Shown: piece after piece, positions 50,355 through 61,106 of the stretch
Layout of the letters: each line of letters starts with the position of its first letter
How positions within the stretch are numbered: position 1 is the first letter of the stretch
Position numbers and translations under genes: made by a program
Source: Actinia tenebrosa
Taxonomy: Eukaryota > Cnidaria > Anthozoa > Actiniaria > Actiniidae
Direction of reading: 5' to 3'
Length of the DNA: 64,000 nucleotides
Assembly (NCBI RefSeq): GCF_009602425.1
Contig: NW_022260168.1
Location: forward strand, 167,576 to 231,575
The notes under the pieces: generated by a model
What the model was told of the DNA's origin: nothing
Databases searched by the model: none
Seen by the model: the letters and a program-made list of their open reading frames with translations, nothing else

Positions 50355-51439
50355 CTAAAAAACATGTGGAGGCAGAATTTTACCAGAGCATTGGCCGAAC
50401 CCAACCCTGTACCCATCACCTTGTGAGTAACCAGACATGATCACTTCGTCGCCATCTTGGAGGAACTTCCTGGTGACTCCATTACCAAGGTCCAGTGGTT
50501 TAGTGCCTTTCCAGCAGAGCTCGAGCAGTGAGCCGTAGGATTCCGGGTTCTGGAGATGAATACAATAGAATATGATTTTAAAAAGGTAATGTTTTTATGA
50601 CAAGGGACGAGCACGTGGGGCTTTTCATTGTTGCTGTACTGTCTTCAATGCTGGCTCCCTCTTATAGCATGTGCACGGTAAGGCATGCCGCAACACTGAA
50701 ATGGCTTTCCTTCGTTTACGAGCAGAGCGCTTTTGGTACGAGTGGGAACTGTAAGGTACCTACTTAAAGCACGTACACGGTACCACATGCCGAAACATTA
50801 AATTGGCTTTCCATTATTTTCGAGTAGAGCGCTTTATGCTTAAGTGGGGAACGTGCGGTACCTACTTATAGCACGTACACGGTACCACATGCCGCAACAC
50901 TGAAATGGCTTTACTTTGTTTTCGAGGAGAGCGCTTTTGGTACGAGTGGGAACTGTACGGTACCTCCTTATAGCACGTACATCGTACCAAATACCGAAAC
51001 ACTGAAATGGCTTTCCTTTGCTTTTGAGCACAGCGCTTTTGGTATAAGTGGGAAACGTAAGGTACCTGCTTACAGCACGTGCCAGCACCAAATGCCGTAA
51101 CACTGAAATGGTTTAGCTACGGTAAGGGGCATTATAAGAATGCACTACAGCTATTAGAAAAGGTTCATGAACGCCGATTTACACGCTATGATTTATCCTC
51201 ACAACTGTCGCCCGCACTCCGCAACGACAGGAATTGCTTCGTGTGAATCGACTGTCCGTCTTGGAATAAGCATATTGCGCGCGACAGTTATAAGTTTGTT
51301 TTTTTTTTTTTTTTTTGTTTTCGATTATGTATTTTTTAGTATTTCTTAGTTTTTTATTGTTTTAATTTTCAGAGGGCCACTGGGTTTTCAGTACGATGTG
51401 TTTTATTGTAACTGTTGTGTGTCCCCTCTTTAAATAAAG

Positions 51440-51480
<41 letters not shown>

Positions 51481-52946
51481 GAAAAAATCTTACCATTCGA
51501 AAAGCCACAAACTATTATAACGGGCTTATTGACACTTGCCTGGAAAGACAACGCGCAAATTTTCGGCTTCATTTTAGGACTGGCGTTATCATAAACCGAA
51601 CTACCATAAAAAGGCATTACTTGAAGGCGATTGTAAATTATTTTAAAATTGAATACACCAGTTTTGCATTCGATGAATACCGCTGTTTTTGAAGACTACA
51701 TACTCATTTGCACAGGCTTAACATTGTTTATAAGTGAGCTATTTACAAATACCATTAAAAGTCCGTCGGGTTTCGAAACATTGGTATTGTTCAAGCTGCA
51801 TATTCTTCGCATTTCAGGTGACTTTTGCAAATGATTTGCTCTTAAGTGAGGCTGGGCCTGTGCAGATGAGTCTGCGGTCTTCAAAATCAGCGGTATTCAT
51901 CGAATGCGGCAGGTGTATTGAATGATACGAGTGATGGACAAACTGACTAGAATGATAAAATGAAACCATAGGCGTTTCAGAAATTTGGAAGTAANTCCTA
52001 ATAACATAGAGGCAAGAGATCAATTTGAATGATTACTGGCATATTCTGAATCTATATCCTTATAATAAGAACATCAGCATCCATGAGGGCGGATAACAGC
52101 CGTTGCTCATAGCCGCAAGTTCCATCACCGATAATGGATTCAAATGCAAGATCAGTGTAGATTAATGAGCGGGGAGATTAGAGACACTGATCAAACAGAT
52201 GAAGAGATACGGTAATATGTTTAGCTGTATGGATAACAAATAACACGTATTGTACCATATCAAGATAATATCATGACACAAAGATAAAATAAAAAGCGAT
52301 AAGATGAATAGTCAAAAGAAAAAAAAAAAAAAAAAAAAAAAAAAAACGCGCTTCCAAGGCCATAGACGTCACATCCGGTAATAGCTGCGTTTTTAATGGC
52401 TTGTATAATCTTGGAGGTTGTTTTGTTCTCTTGTTTTCTGGTTTCATGTCATAGAAATAGTCAAATACAATAGTTTGAAGACTTATTTTCACATGTTTTG
52501 ACTTAACATCCTAAATCAACCGCTTGTTTGCCCCCAGTCAACTCCAAAACTTCACGTGATTGATAGTAAGCAATAAACAGCGTATTTTTCCTCGTTTTAT
52601 AGCTATGACTGAGGTAAGATACGGCACGGTCACAGAACGGCTGCTTTCTTACTGATACGAAATCTGTTCGATTAGCTGAGGAATTATCTTGCGCACTGTG
52701 ATTGGTTGAAAGGATTTCCGTGCCGTTGTACTTATATTCGTAACTGTTTATTTTAAGGATAAATCTTACCTCTCCACTAATAGTGCCAGACCCCATCAGG
52801 TCACCTGGTCGAACGTTACACCCTGTCACAGTATGATGGGCAAGATGCTGCTTCTGGGTCCAATACATATTCTAATATGAAGAGGGGAAAAAGAGGTGTT
52901 AAGAAAAACATTTGCTGAGAAGATTCGAAAAGAAAGGATCGAGTAA

Positions 52947-52981
<35 letters not shown>

Positions 52982-55900
52982 GAAGGAAGGAAGGAAGGAA
53001 GGAAGGAAGGAAGGAAGGAAGGAAGGAAGGAAGGAAGGAAGGAAGAGGAAACGATGACATCAAGAAGTTTTATAACTGATGGCAATAATTTACCTTGTAA
53101 TTCGTTTTACATATGACAGCAGGGTTTGAAAGACCTTCACCTGAAGTGAATAAAATATGAAAACATTACACCAAACCAAAATAATTATGTTAGAAGTATT
53201 TTTTCTCAATAAGAGAAACTTAGAATGCCATTTAAGGCTCCAGTAATACAATTTTTAAAATGTTACATTCTAAAGCTGAAAAATTAAAATTTCTCTGCGT
53301 AATACTACTTTACTACTTCGCTGCACACTCTGATTCGTTCCAAACTGCGTCACCCCTCAGATAAATAAAGTGGGTTTTTGACGCTTTCCCAAAGTTCAAG
53401 TTTCTCTCAAACTTTGCAAAGAAATGTAAAAACCAATATTGACAACATTTTATTTTTGTTACATTTAGTAATATGGCATTCAGGAAGTGCTTTTTCAAAG
53501 GTTTTTCAAGCTTTCATCACTCCTTGAGGCTGTATTGGAGAACTGTCTCACCATTAAAAACTATGTCGTATTTCAAAACTTACAATGTATGCTTAGAGCA
53601 GTTTTCGTATGACTGTGAAGAAGCCATATGTGTGCTTTACCAAGACCGTAATGTTTTCTAGAGCTTTGGTTGGCTGAATTTTTCTCTCCCGTGTTTTGGG
53701 TATTTGATTGGATAGAAAGTAAATTCTTGTGTGATGTGATTGGTCTGGCGAATCCCTTGCCGTGTCATGACCGTGTTCGTGCCGTAAGCTTTTCACAGTC
53801 CGTACAAAAACTGCTCTGTGTAGGATTTCAAATTATTACAAACATAGTCGTGGTAGACATTCAACAAGATTAACATTTACAAGGTTTACAATGGACCTAC
53901 ATTTAAGAGCTACTTCCAAATTGATGTTAAATGTGTAGGGATCTGAGTGCTGGAGGTATGGTAGAGGTGTTGGGTCCTGTGAAGAAAAATTACTAGTAAG
54001 ATACAAGTACACTATATCACTATCTAGGAAGTAAAATTTGTAAAAATGGTTTGTAAATTCTCATTGAATGAGANAAATTCTATGGATCTAATTCATTGTT
54101 TTCCCATGTAAGTTCACATATGTTTTTTCCAAGATAAACAGTTCTTAAAGGAAAATAGATTTTCATTGGGGGTGGGGGAGCGTCTTTTTTGGGGAGGGGG
54201 AGGGTGAGGGGAGGACTGGGGGATTCACAGTAAACTTTTGAAAAATGGTTGCAACCCTCACTATTTCACTCAGTAAGAGATTCATGACCCTCCTATTAAG
54301 TCAACAACAGCCTTCTTTGAAATAGAAAAGGTTTGACCCTCTACAAAAATTCAAATTTTTACTGATGACTCTCCCCTCTACAGCCCCAACCCCCCCCCCC
54401 CCTACCCAAATGAATGATGTTTTTTCCCTAAATCAAAATCAAAAAGGTTTAGTTACCAACCTGTACAGAGTTTGGAATACTGAAGGGCTGTAGTGCTTCC
54501 ATGGTAACCACCCAAGGTGAAATGGTAGTGGAAAAGTTTTTGGCCAGGAAGGGACCAAGTGGCACGTACTCCCACTTCTGGATGTCGCGGGCTGAAAGAT
54601 TTTGAATATTATTGCCAAAGACACACAGCTGTATGCATCTTCAGACATTTGTATCTCAAGCTGTGAGATTTTGAATACCAATTTTTTTTGGCATTGTAAA
54701 AGACATTTTCATCTTAACTGACATTTGCAACTCAAACACCTCAACATCTCTCCAACTGTATGATATTACTATGAAGAAGACACCAACAAGTACAGCCTGT
54801 AGCAACATGCTCTTCCATGTGCCATGTTTGAGCATTATACAAGGCGCGGCACAAGGCAACCATGTTTATTCTTATGATTCAAAAAAACTTGGTTCCAGGC
54901 TGGTAAAGGAGGAGGGGAGGTACTGATCAGTCAAATCATGTTTGGGGGGGGATGGGAAATTGTACTTTATAAATCAGCCTTATTGCAGTACAGTAGCAAT
55001 TACTCACCACTCCAGTCATTCATGAGCACCATCCCAAANATATGGTCTTGTGCCTGAAGAACAGCAATAAAATAATAATAATATATACTATAATACTGAT
55101 AATATAGGTACACAACCCATGGATCATCTGCCAGACATATCCCCAGTTGTTGCACAACTGTTCAGTTTGTCAGATAGAATTGCAAGTATATTATCTACTT
55201 TGATATTCTATCTGGTAGTCTTCCACAGTAGACATACAAAGATTAATGTACATGTAGTAACTTACCTTGTCAATGGATATTGGTTCACCCAAGTTGTTTG
55301 CGGGACCGACGAAAAAAGCCTGTCAAAGAATATAAAAAATGCATAGCTGTTACAATATTTAATAAACAATTTGAGTGGCAGCGCAAATGGTCTACGAGTC
55401 AATAGCAAGACTTCATGGGCTATTGACTTGTAGACAATGAGAGCCAGAGATCTAATTGGTTCAGTATAAACCTACTCTAACTTATTGGTCAAATAAATGA
55501 ATACGAACATTGTTGAAATTAGGTTCAAATAATTTATTTTTGCATCGTTTTGGTTTTCAGGACTGCTACTCTTTGCAACTAGTGGTCAATCACTAATAAA
55601 CCAATAGTAGCTTAACCCATTCTCGTACCCAAAGTTTTCTCAGCTTTCTAACAAAAGATCCAAGGCACTGGTAACACACAAATTGGCCGCTAATTCAATT
55701 GTTGTAATTTTTAGCATAATCATCTGTTTTGATCGACTCCGACGAAGGACTAACGTCCGAAACGTCAGTCTACTATCTTTCGTACTTACGGTGATAAAAT
55801 TATCTACTACGACACATCTGTTTCCAGTTCGCTGATTTTACAGTCAACAGTTGAAATTTGAATACTTTACCATTAATCACAGACAAATAAACTGTTCCAT

Positions 55901-58900
55901 AAACAATGTACAGCATAAAATAATTTAATAAGCTTGATTGTTTTTCTTTTTAAGAAAAAAAAAATTTGAATTTATTAATATTATCTAACCACCTAGAATC
56001 TGGGTCTTCAGGTTTGGGTTTTACCAGAGCCTCGATTTTTTGGTGACAAGTGTCTCACAGTGCAGCATTTATGATAGACCATGAGTAGGTTAATACTAAA
56101 AAATAATAATACACTTTGTGTGGAGGTACTCAAATTAAAAAACCTACCATTTCCATCTCAAAGTCTAACAGCTTACAAGGTCCAAATACCGGTGGCTTGG
56201 CTAAACACAACACAGGAATATTAATAAATCAAACAAACAAATATATAAGAAGATGTATGCAGGAAAAATGAATGAATGGATGGATGAATGATGAATGATT
56301 AATGATGAATGGATGGATGAATGATGAATGATTAATGATGAATGGATGGATGGATGGAGGGAGGGAGGGAGGGAGGGAGGGAGGGATAAATAAATGAATG
56401 GATGATAAATGAAGGAATGAATGATACAGGCTGTAAATTAACGAATGAAGAGTCAAATAAAAGAAATCATTAATGAATGTATACTTCGATAACTGCACAA
56501 GGAAGAGTTTCTTACTGTCATCAGCACGTGTTTGTCCTGATGGTCTCCTTACAGGGGTTCCAGATACAACGACTGACGACGCACGCCCATGATACCCTAC
56601 TGGAAGATGTTTCCTATNAAAAAAAAACAGTGAAAAACAGGTTACCTCATCCGTGCTAGTCTAAATAAACCAGGGCTTTGTAATGCATATAAATCAGTTA
56701 TCATGATTTGTAAATTAACATGAATAAAAAATATTTTTTAATGATGTTAAGATCTAGAGTATTGCAATAGTCAAAACACATACCAGTTTGGCATAAGAGC
56801 ATTTTCTTTACCCCTAAACATGGTACCAACATTTGTAGCATGGCTAATAGAGGAATAAAAGTCTGTGTAGTCACCTATAGCATTACAGGAATACAATATT
56901 AGTATTTGATTGATGGTTTGCAACCATTTCCTTTGAAGAGAGTCAACAGACAAAAACATGGCAGCCACTTATTGGTGGTATTAACAAAGAAAGCTAAAGA
57001 GAAATAGTTCATTAAAAGCCACCAACATGAAAGCCTTATCGTACAGTAATTAAAGTGCAAACAGAGTAATTAAAGTGCAAAAATGCTTGTGATTAGCATT
57101 TCAATGATGGTCAATCAAAGAATTAGAAATAGAAAAACAATATTTTGAGGGAAATGTTCAACTGAATAAGCCTGAAGCGAAATGATGTTTTATCTCCGAC
57201 TCTATACCATAATAGTCTTTAAAATTCTTTCATATTAAAATTTTTGATCCCTTAGAGAATACAGGAACAATAGCCATAATTAAAGAACAAAAGCAATGTG
57301 AAAAGGATTATGGTCTAGAGACGAGGGTAAAACGTCATCTCGATTCAGGCTTCTTAAAGATTTTAGAAGAGATTAGATTATTTAAAGCTTTAATTCAGTT
57401 TAAAACATTTCTTGAGATAAATCATATTTTTTTATTTCAGTTCCTCGATTGATGGTCGTTGAAATGCTAGTCCATGAATGGGACATCACACTTTGTAGGT
57501 CACACTTGGACAATAATAGTAGCGACTTGGACAGAAACTAGATGAACAGCTTTGTATAAGTTCAGCTTGTAAAAACCATTACTCTTGCTCATATCCTAGT
57601 ATGATTTATTCCACCTGCATGGGTATTCCCCCATGCGGATGGATGGATATTTCCTGGAAATGTGTAGTTGCAGAAAATATCCATACCCAACCACAGAGGG
57701 AATTCGTAAAAGGACTCGCATACCCCAGGAATTTCAATTTTCTTCAATACAAACTCTGTTATTTTGTTCTTTCTCTGACCCCCCTCCCTCCTGAATTTCC
57801 AATTCCCTTGGTGGGGTACGTACGGATATTTTCTGGAACAACACATTTTTTCCAAATTATCTCAAGTCAGTTACCTATGCTTGCAGGAAGATGCATAGTT
57901 GCCTTGTTTTGTGGAATAAGACACCTAAAAAGATTAAAAACAAGGCTGTTAAATGACTTACATATAAAAAACTAAATTTGCTACTTCCTACTGCAATAGT
58001 CTCCTTCACAGTTCACTGCGCCATCTTGAAAGGTAGCCGTGCCTTTGCATCGAAGCGAGATGAACAGCAAGCTTGCAATGATAGAGACATGTGATAAATA
58101 ATTGTTCAAGGTGTTAAAAAAAGGTCTCTATCATTGCAAGCTCCCCGTTCATCTCGCTTCGATGCAAAGGCACGGCTACCTTTCAAGATGGCGCAGGGAA
58201 CTGTGAAGGGGACTAATGGTGTGTTACTGAATGGACTGTCAACTTTTGAGGAATATTAAAATACAAGCACATGTCTTCGTAGAGCTGAAAGCACTGAAGT
58301 TGAACGTTCATAGGAAAAATGAAACAGTCTTTTTTGTTATTTTGTGTGCTTGTTATTTCACAAGAGAAATATAAAAATAGTTTTCTGTGTTTGATACTCT
58401 GATCAAAGCATTTGGGATGTTGAGATAACACTTTTCCTACTATTCTCAGTCTTCTCTCTGCATCTTGCATGTTTTGATCAGAGTATCAAACATTGAAAAC
58501 TGTTTTATTGTATATTAATTGGATCTAAGCTCTTACCTTGAGCGTAGTTCTGTATTATCTCGAAGAACAGCCTAATAAATGAAAAGTCAAATATCTCATA
58601 TACAATAATTAAAAGAAAACATTTAGTAAATGACAGAGTTATTGCTCTATCTAATGGTGGTGAGAATGCAGATGTTATAATAGACCAGTTTCAAATTCCA
58701 AATTACTGCTGTGTTTCTTGATTATAGACTCATTTGCACAGGGTTAGCCTCGATTTTGTGAAGAATATTCATATGTTCCAGTCAAGGTCCGCCGAGTTTC
58801 AAGGTGTTTGTATCGTTGAAGTTGTGCATTCTTTACTTTACCGTTGGTATTTGGAAATATTTCGACACTGATACGAGACTAACCCTGTGCAAATGAGTCT

Positions 58901-60156
58901 GTAATCAAGGAACACAGCGGTAATTTGGAATTCGAAGCTGGTCTATTATAGTACCTCATCTTTAGAAAGTATCTTTTGTAAGGTTGCTCTTGTTTCTTTC
59001 CAAGCAGCAGGACCGAGACTCATAAATGAATTTAAGGTAGACTTAAAAAGAAAAAGAAAAAAGAAGTTAGCTATCTCAATGAGGATGTGCGAGTCAAATA
59101 AATAAATAAATAAATGGGTGAATGAATGAATAGATTGACAGAAAATAATATATATACATGTACATAGTCATTAGTATGAATATTAAATGAATGGGAGGAT
59201 AAAAGAATAAATGGATGGATGGATGGATGGATGGATGGATGGATGGATGGATGGATGGATGGATGGATGAATGGATGGATGGATGGACAGACAAAATACA
59301 TATAGTTATTAATATGAATGAATGTATACATGAATGAATAGATTGCTGAAAAGGATAGATGGAAGATGGATGGGAGGACAAAATGAATAGATGGACGAAT
59401 AAATGAATGCATTGTACCAATAAATCAAAGGATGGATAGATGGAACGAATAATCTATTAATGACCAATAAATAAATGAAAGGAATACCTAGGGAGATGGG
59501 TGGATTTATGGATGAATGGAAGTAATTAATTAAATACCAAATGGAAAAATGAATGGATACATTGGAAGCCTGAGTTCAAGAATCATGAATGCATGTCAAA
59601 TAAATATACATTTTAACAATCTCTAACACAAAAAACTTACATCTACACAACAAAAATCAATAACTTACTTGTTTCAAAACATCTTGGTTTTGCCGCATGA
59701 CCGGGCCATCAAAAAGATGTGCAACCTGACTGATATCTAAAATATAGTCACCAATTGCTACTCCTATCCTTTGTTTAGGCTGTATAAAATATGGAAAAAA
59801 TAAAGAATTAAGCTTACTTGGCCCATAAAAAGATAGTAAGTAAATACTGCCTACAGTAATACATAGAATTACACACTAATTCCATTGTTTTTTGTTGTCT
59901 TATTTTGACTGTTAGTAACTAATCATATGACTTTGTATAACAGCCTAAATAAAACTACTCTAGTAAGCTAAGTATTCTCAAAAAATAAATAAGAAACAAA
60001 AAAGCCTATAAAATGAGATTATGCAAAATTGCTATGGCCTTTATGAACATGTGCCTTCAATACACGTTTTCTTACGTTATCAGCCGTAGAAAAGACCCCA
60101 TAAGGTAGGTTTTGGATTGGAAAATGACTTTCTGCAGTAACTTCTACAAAAGACAT
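50355..60156 (-). CDS. FAH: Fumarylacetoacetase
   Basis: Last enzyme of tyrosine breakdown; cleaves fumarylacetoacetate to fumarate and acetoacetate in the cytosol. Fifteen coding exons on the minus strand: 60076-60156, 59669-59779, 58955-59041, 58537-58571, 57875-57924, 56784-56874, 56516-56613, 56148-56200, 55266-55319, 55008-55053, 54461-54591, 53901-53976, 53094-53140, 52770-52871, 50355-50549. All phases agree; 418 residues against 419 in human. The start [20 protein letters not shown] matches mammals. Active-site residues fall at the mammalian numbers: D126 and H133 ([12 protein letters not shown]), Y159, E199 and E201 (FEMEM), D233 and R237 (NDWSARD), K253 (FLAKNF). The end reads [20 protein letters not shown]. 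Introns hold several MITEs and microsatellites. Divergent from the receptor gene at 61107. Confidence 0.98.
50630..51115. repeat. Tandem repeat of about 101 bp (4-5 copies)
   Basis: Each unit holds GCACGTACACGGTACCACAT, GCCGCAACACTGAAATGGCT and GAGCGCTTTTGGTACGAGTG. It lies in the last FAH intron. A 15-bp T run (51299-51316) and (ATT)n (51443-51480) follow. Confidence 0.85.
52319..53045. repeat. Poly-A run and (GAAA)n/(GGAA)n microsatellite in FAH introns
   Basis: Positions 52318-52346 are almost pure A. Positions 52948-53045 change from GAAA to GGAA repeats (about 100 bp). Confidence 0.9.
54160..54420. repeat. G-rich/C-rich inverted element in FAH intron
   Basis: TTCATTGGGGGTGGGGG near 54165 is mirrored by CCCCCCTACCCAAATGAA near 54410, with more G-rich then C-rich sequence inside. 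Likely a decayed foldback element. Confidence 0.5.
55391..55440. repeat. Hairpin of about 17-bp arms in FAH intron
   Basis: GTCTACGAGTCAATAGC and GCTATTGACTTGTAGAC pair with one mismatch around a short loop. Confidence 0.75.
55738..55768 (+). ncRNA. Hammerhead-ribozyme-like core (candidate, degenerate)
   Basis: CCGACGA, stem II AGGAC-TAAC-GTCC, then GAAACGTCAG. The order fits CUGANGA / stem II / GAAAC with the core U replaced by C. Stems I and III are not shown. It may be a relic of a retroelement-borne ribozyme; antisense within an FAH intron. Confidence 0.35.
56260..56420. repeat. (ATGA/TGGA/GGGA)n microsatellite in FAH intron 7
   Basis: Runs of ATGAATGG, TGGA and GGGA over about 160 bp. 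The S/H/P-rich minus-strand frame is a translation of the repeat. Confidence 0.9.
57640..57850. mobile_element. Foldback element of the CAGAAATTATCCA family in FAH
   Basis: GTTGCAGAAAATATCCATAC (about 57669) is mirrored by GTACGGATATTTTCTGGAAC (about 57820-57840). CAGAGGGAATT and AATTCCCTTGGTGGGG lie inside. Same family as 27736-27856 and 62255-62355. Confidence 0.65.
57997..58215. mobile_element. Near-perfect foldback MITE (TAGTCTCC...GGGGACTA) in FAH intron 4
   Basis: Arms of about 90 bp: TAGTCTCCTTCACAGTTC, GCGCCATCTTGAAAGGTAGC, CTTTGCATCGAAGCGAGATG and onward, mirrored almost exactly to 58215. The loop is around ATAAATAATTGTTC. Related copy at 34435-34607. TA at both ends could be a mariner-type target site. 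Confidence 0.9.
58679..58948. mobile_element. AATAGACC foldback MITE abutting an FAH splice donor
   Basis: The left end AATAGACCAGTTTCAAATTC and right end GAATTCGAAGCTGGTCTATT are inverted, with arms extending through CTGTGTTTCTTGATTATAGA and TCTGTAATCAAGGAACACAG. The right end lies about 6 nt inside the intron whose donor is at 58953-58954. Family shared with 33018-33260. Confidence 0.88.
59095..59520. repeat. (TGGA)n and related microsatellite in FAH intron 2
   Basis: A pure TGGA run at about 59213-59285, flanked by AATGAATG-type variants. The PSIH-repeat frames on the minus strand are artefacts. Confidence 0.92.
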
Positions 60157-61106
60157 GATAATTTTTGAGGAAATCTTCAAATTTCTATTGATTTTCTGGT
60201 GAAATCCGTCGATCCACGTTGCTGCTGGAGGTGTGTGTGCATGAAGGCTGGGTACTAATACCACAGGTAGCCCAATACACCAAATTTTGATAAAAAAACT
60301 AATAATTAGTTAAAAAAAGATATTATTTTTCAAAAGGATTTCATAAGGATTTCTTGTGTTCAATTTTGTTAACATTGAAAAAAGGGAAAAATCAAGCTTT
60401 CTCTGAAAAGGATTTTTTGTAAAGATTCCCCTTCCCCTCCCTCCCTCTCTCGGTAATGCTTACGTAACTTACTTAAACATCCTTAAAACAGTTATCTATG
60501 AATGCTTATAAGTTTTTTTAGAGTATTTTTTTTAGTCCTAGATTTCTTATGATTTGTAAAACAATAGTAAACTGCATTGTAACAAATTTGCCCTACTCAT
60601 CCCCGGTGCGTATATATCGTAGATCGAATGATGGCATTCGAATTGGTTCCACTATTTTTCCTTTTTTCTCTAGTGTCATTAAAATTATAACCTTCTATTT
60701 CTATTGCTTCGTAAGAGAGAGCACCCCACTTCATTCCACTGACTTTTGCCAGGTGGCAAATATGTCCCTCCCCCCTCCCACACTACCTTCTTTTATACAA
60801 AAATTGATTTTACCATTTTCTCCTAAAGTATATACATCACTTTTACTAGTAACTTTAATTTCGTAAAATTGTAGTCGTAAAAGAGATAGCGCCCCATTTC
60901 TTTTTTCGGACAAGATCAAAACTGTCTTTAGCCCCTAGGAAGGATGGGAGGGGAGTATGTTTTTTCGGTCACGTGGTAAAAAAAGTAGATTTCGATCGTA
61001 ATATGTTTCCAGACGACAAACCCGACAGCTTTGAGATTCAAGACGGGCTTTTATTTTATGCTGTTTTGGCTAAAACAATCGTGCAGCCGACGTCCCATAA
61101 TATCCC
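60157..61106. promoter_or_regulatory. Shared upstream region of FAH and the type I receptor gene
   Basis: 950 bp between divergent start codons. T-rich/A-rich with two similar GTAAGAGAGAGCACCCCACTTC-like and GTAAAAGAGATAGCGCCCCA blocks (about 60711 and 60877) that may be a direct repeat. No clear TATA box. Confidence 0.4.

Noticed and set aside
59071-59420. Histidine/proline/serine repeat frames
   Set aside because: Translation of the (TGGA)n microsatellite inside an FAH intron.
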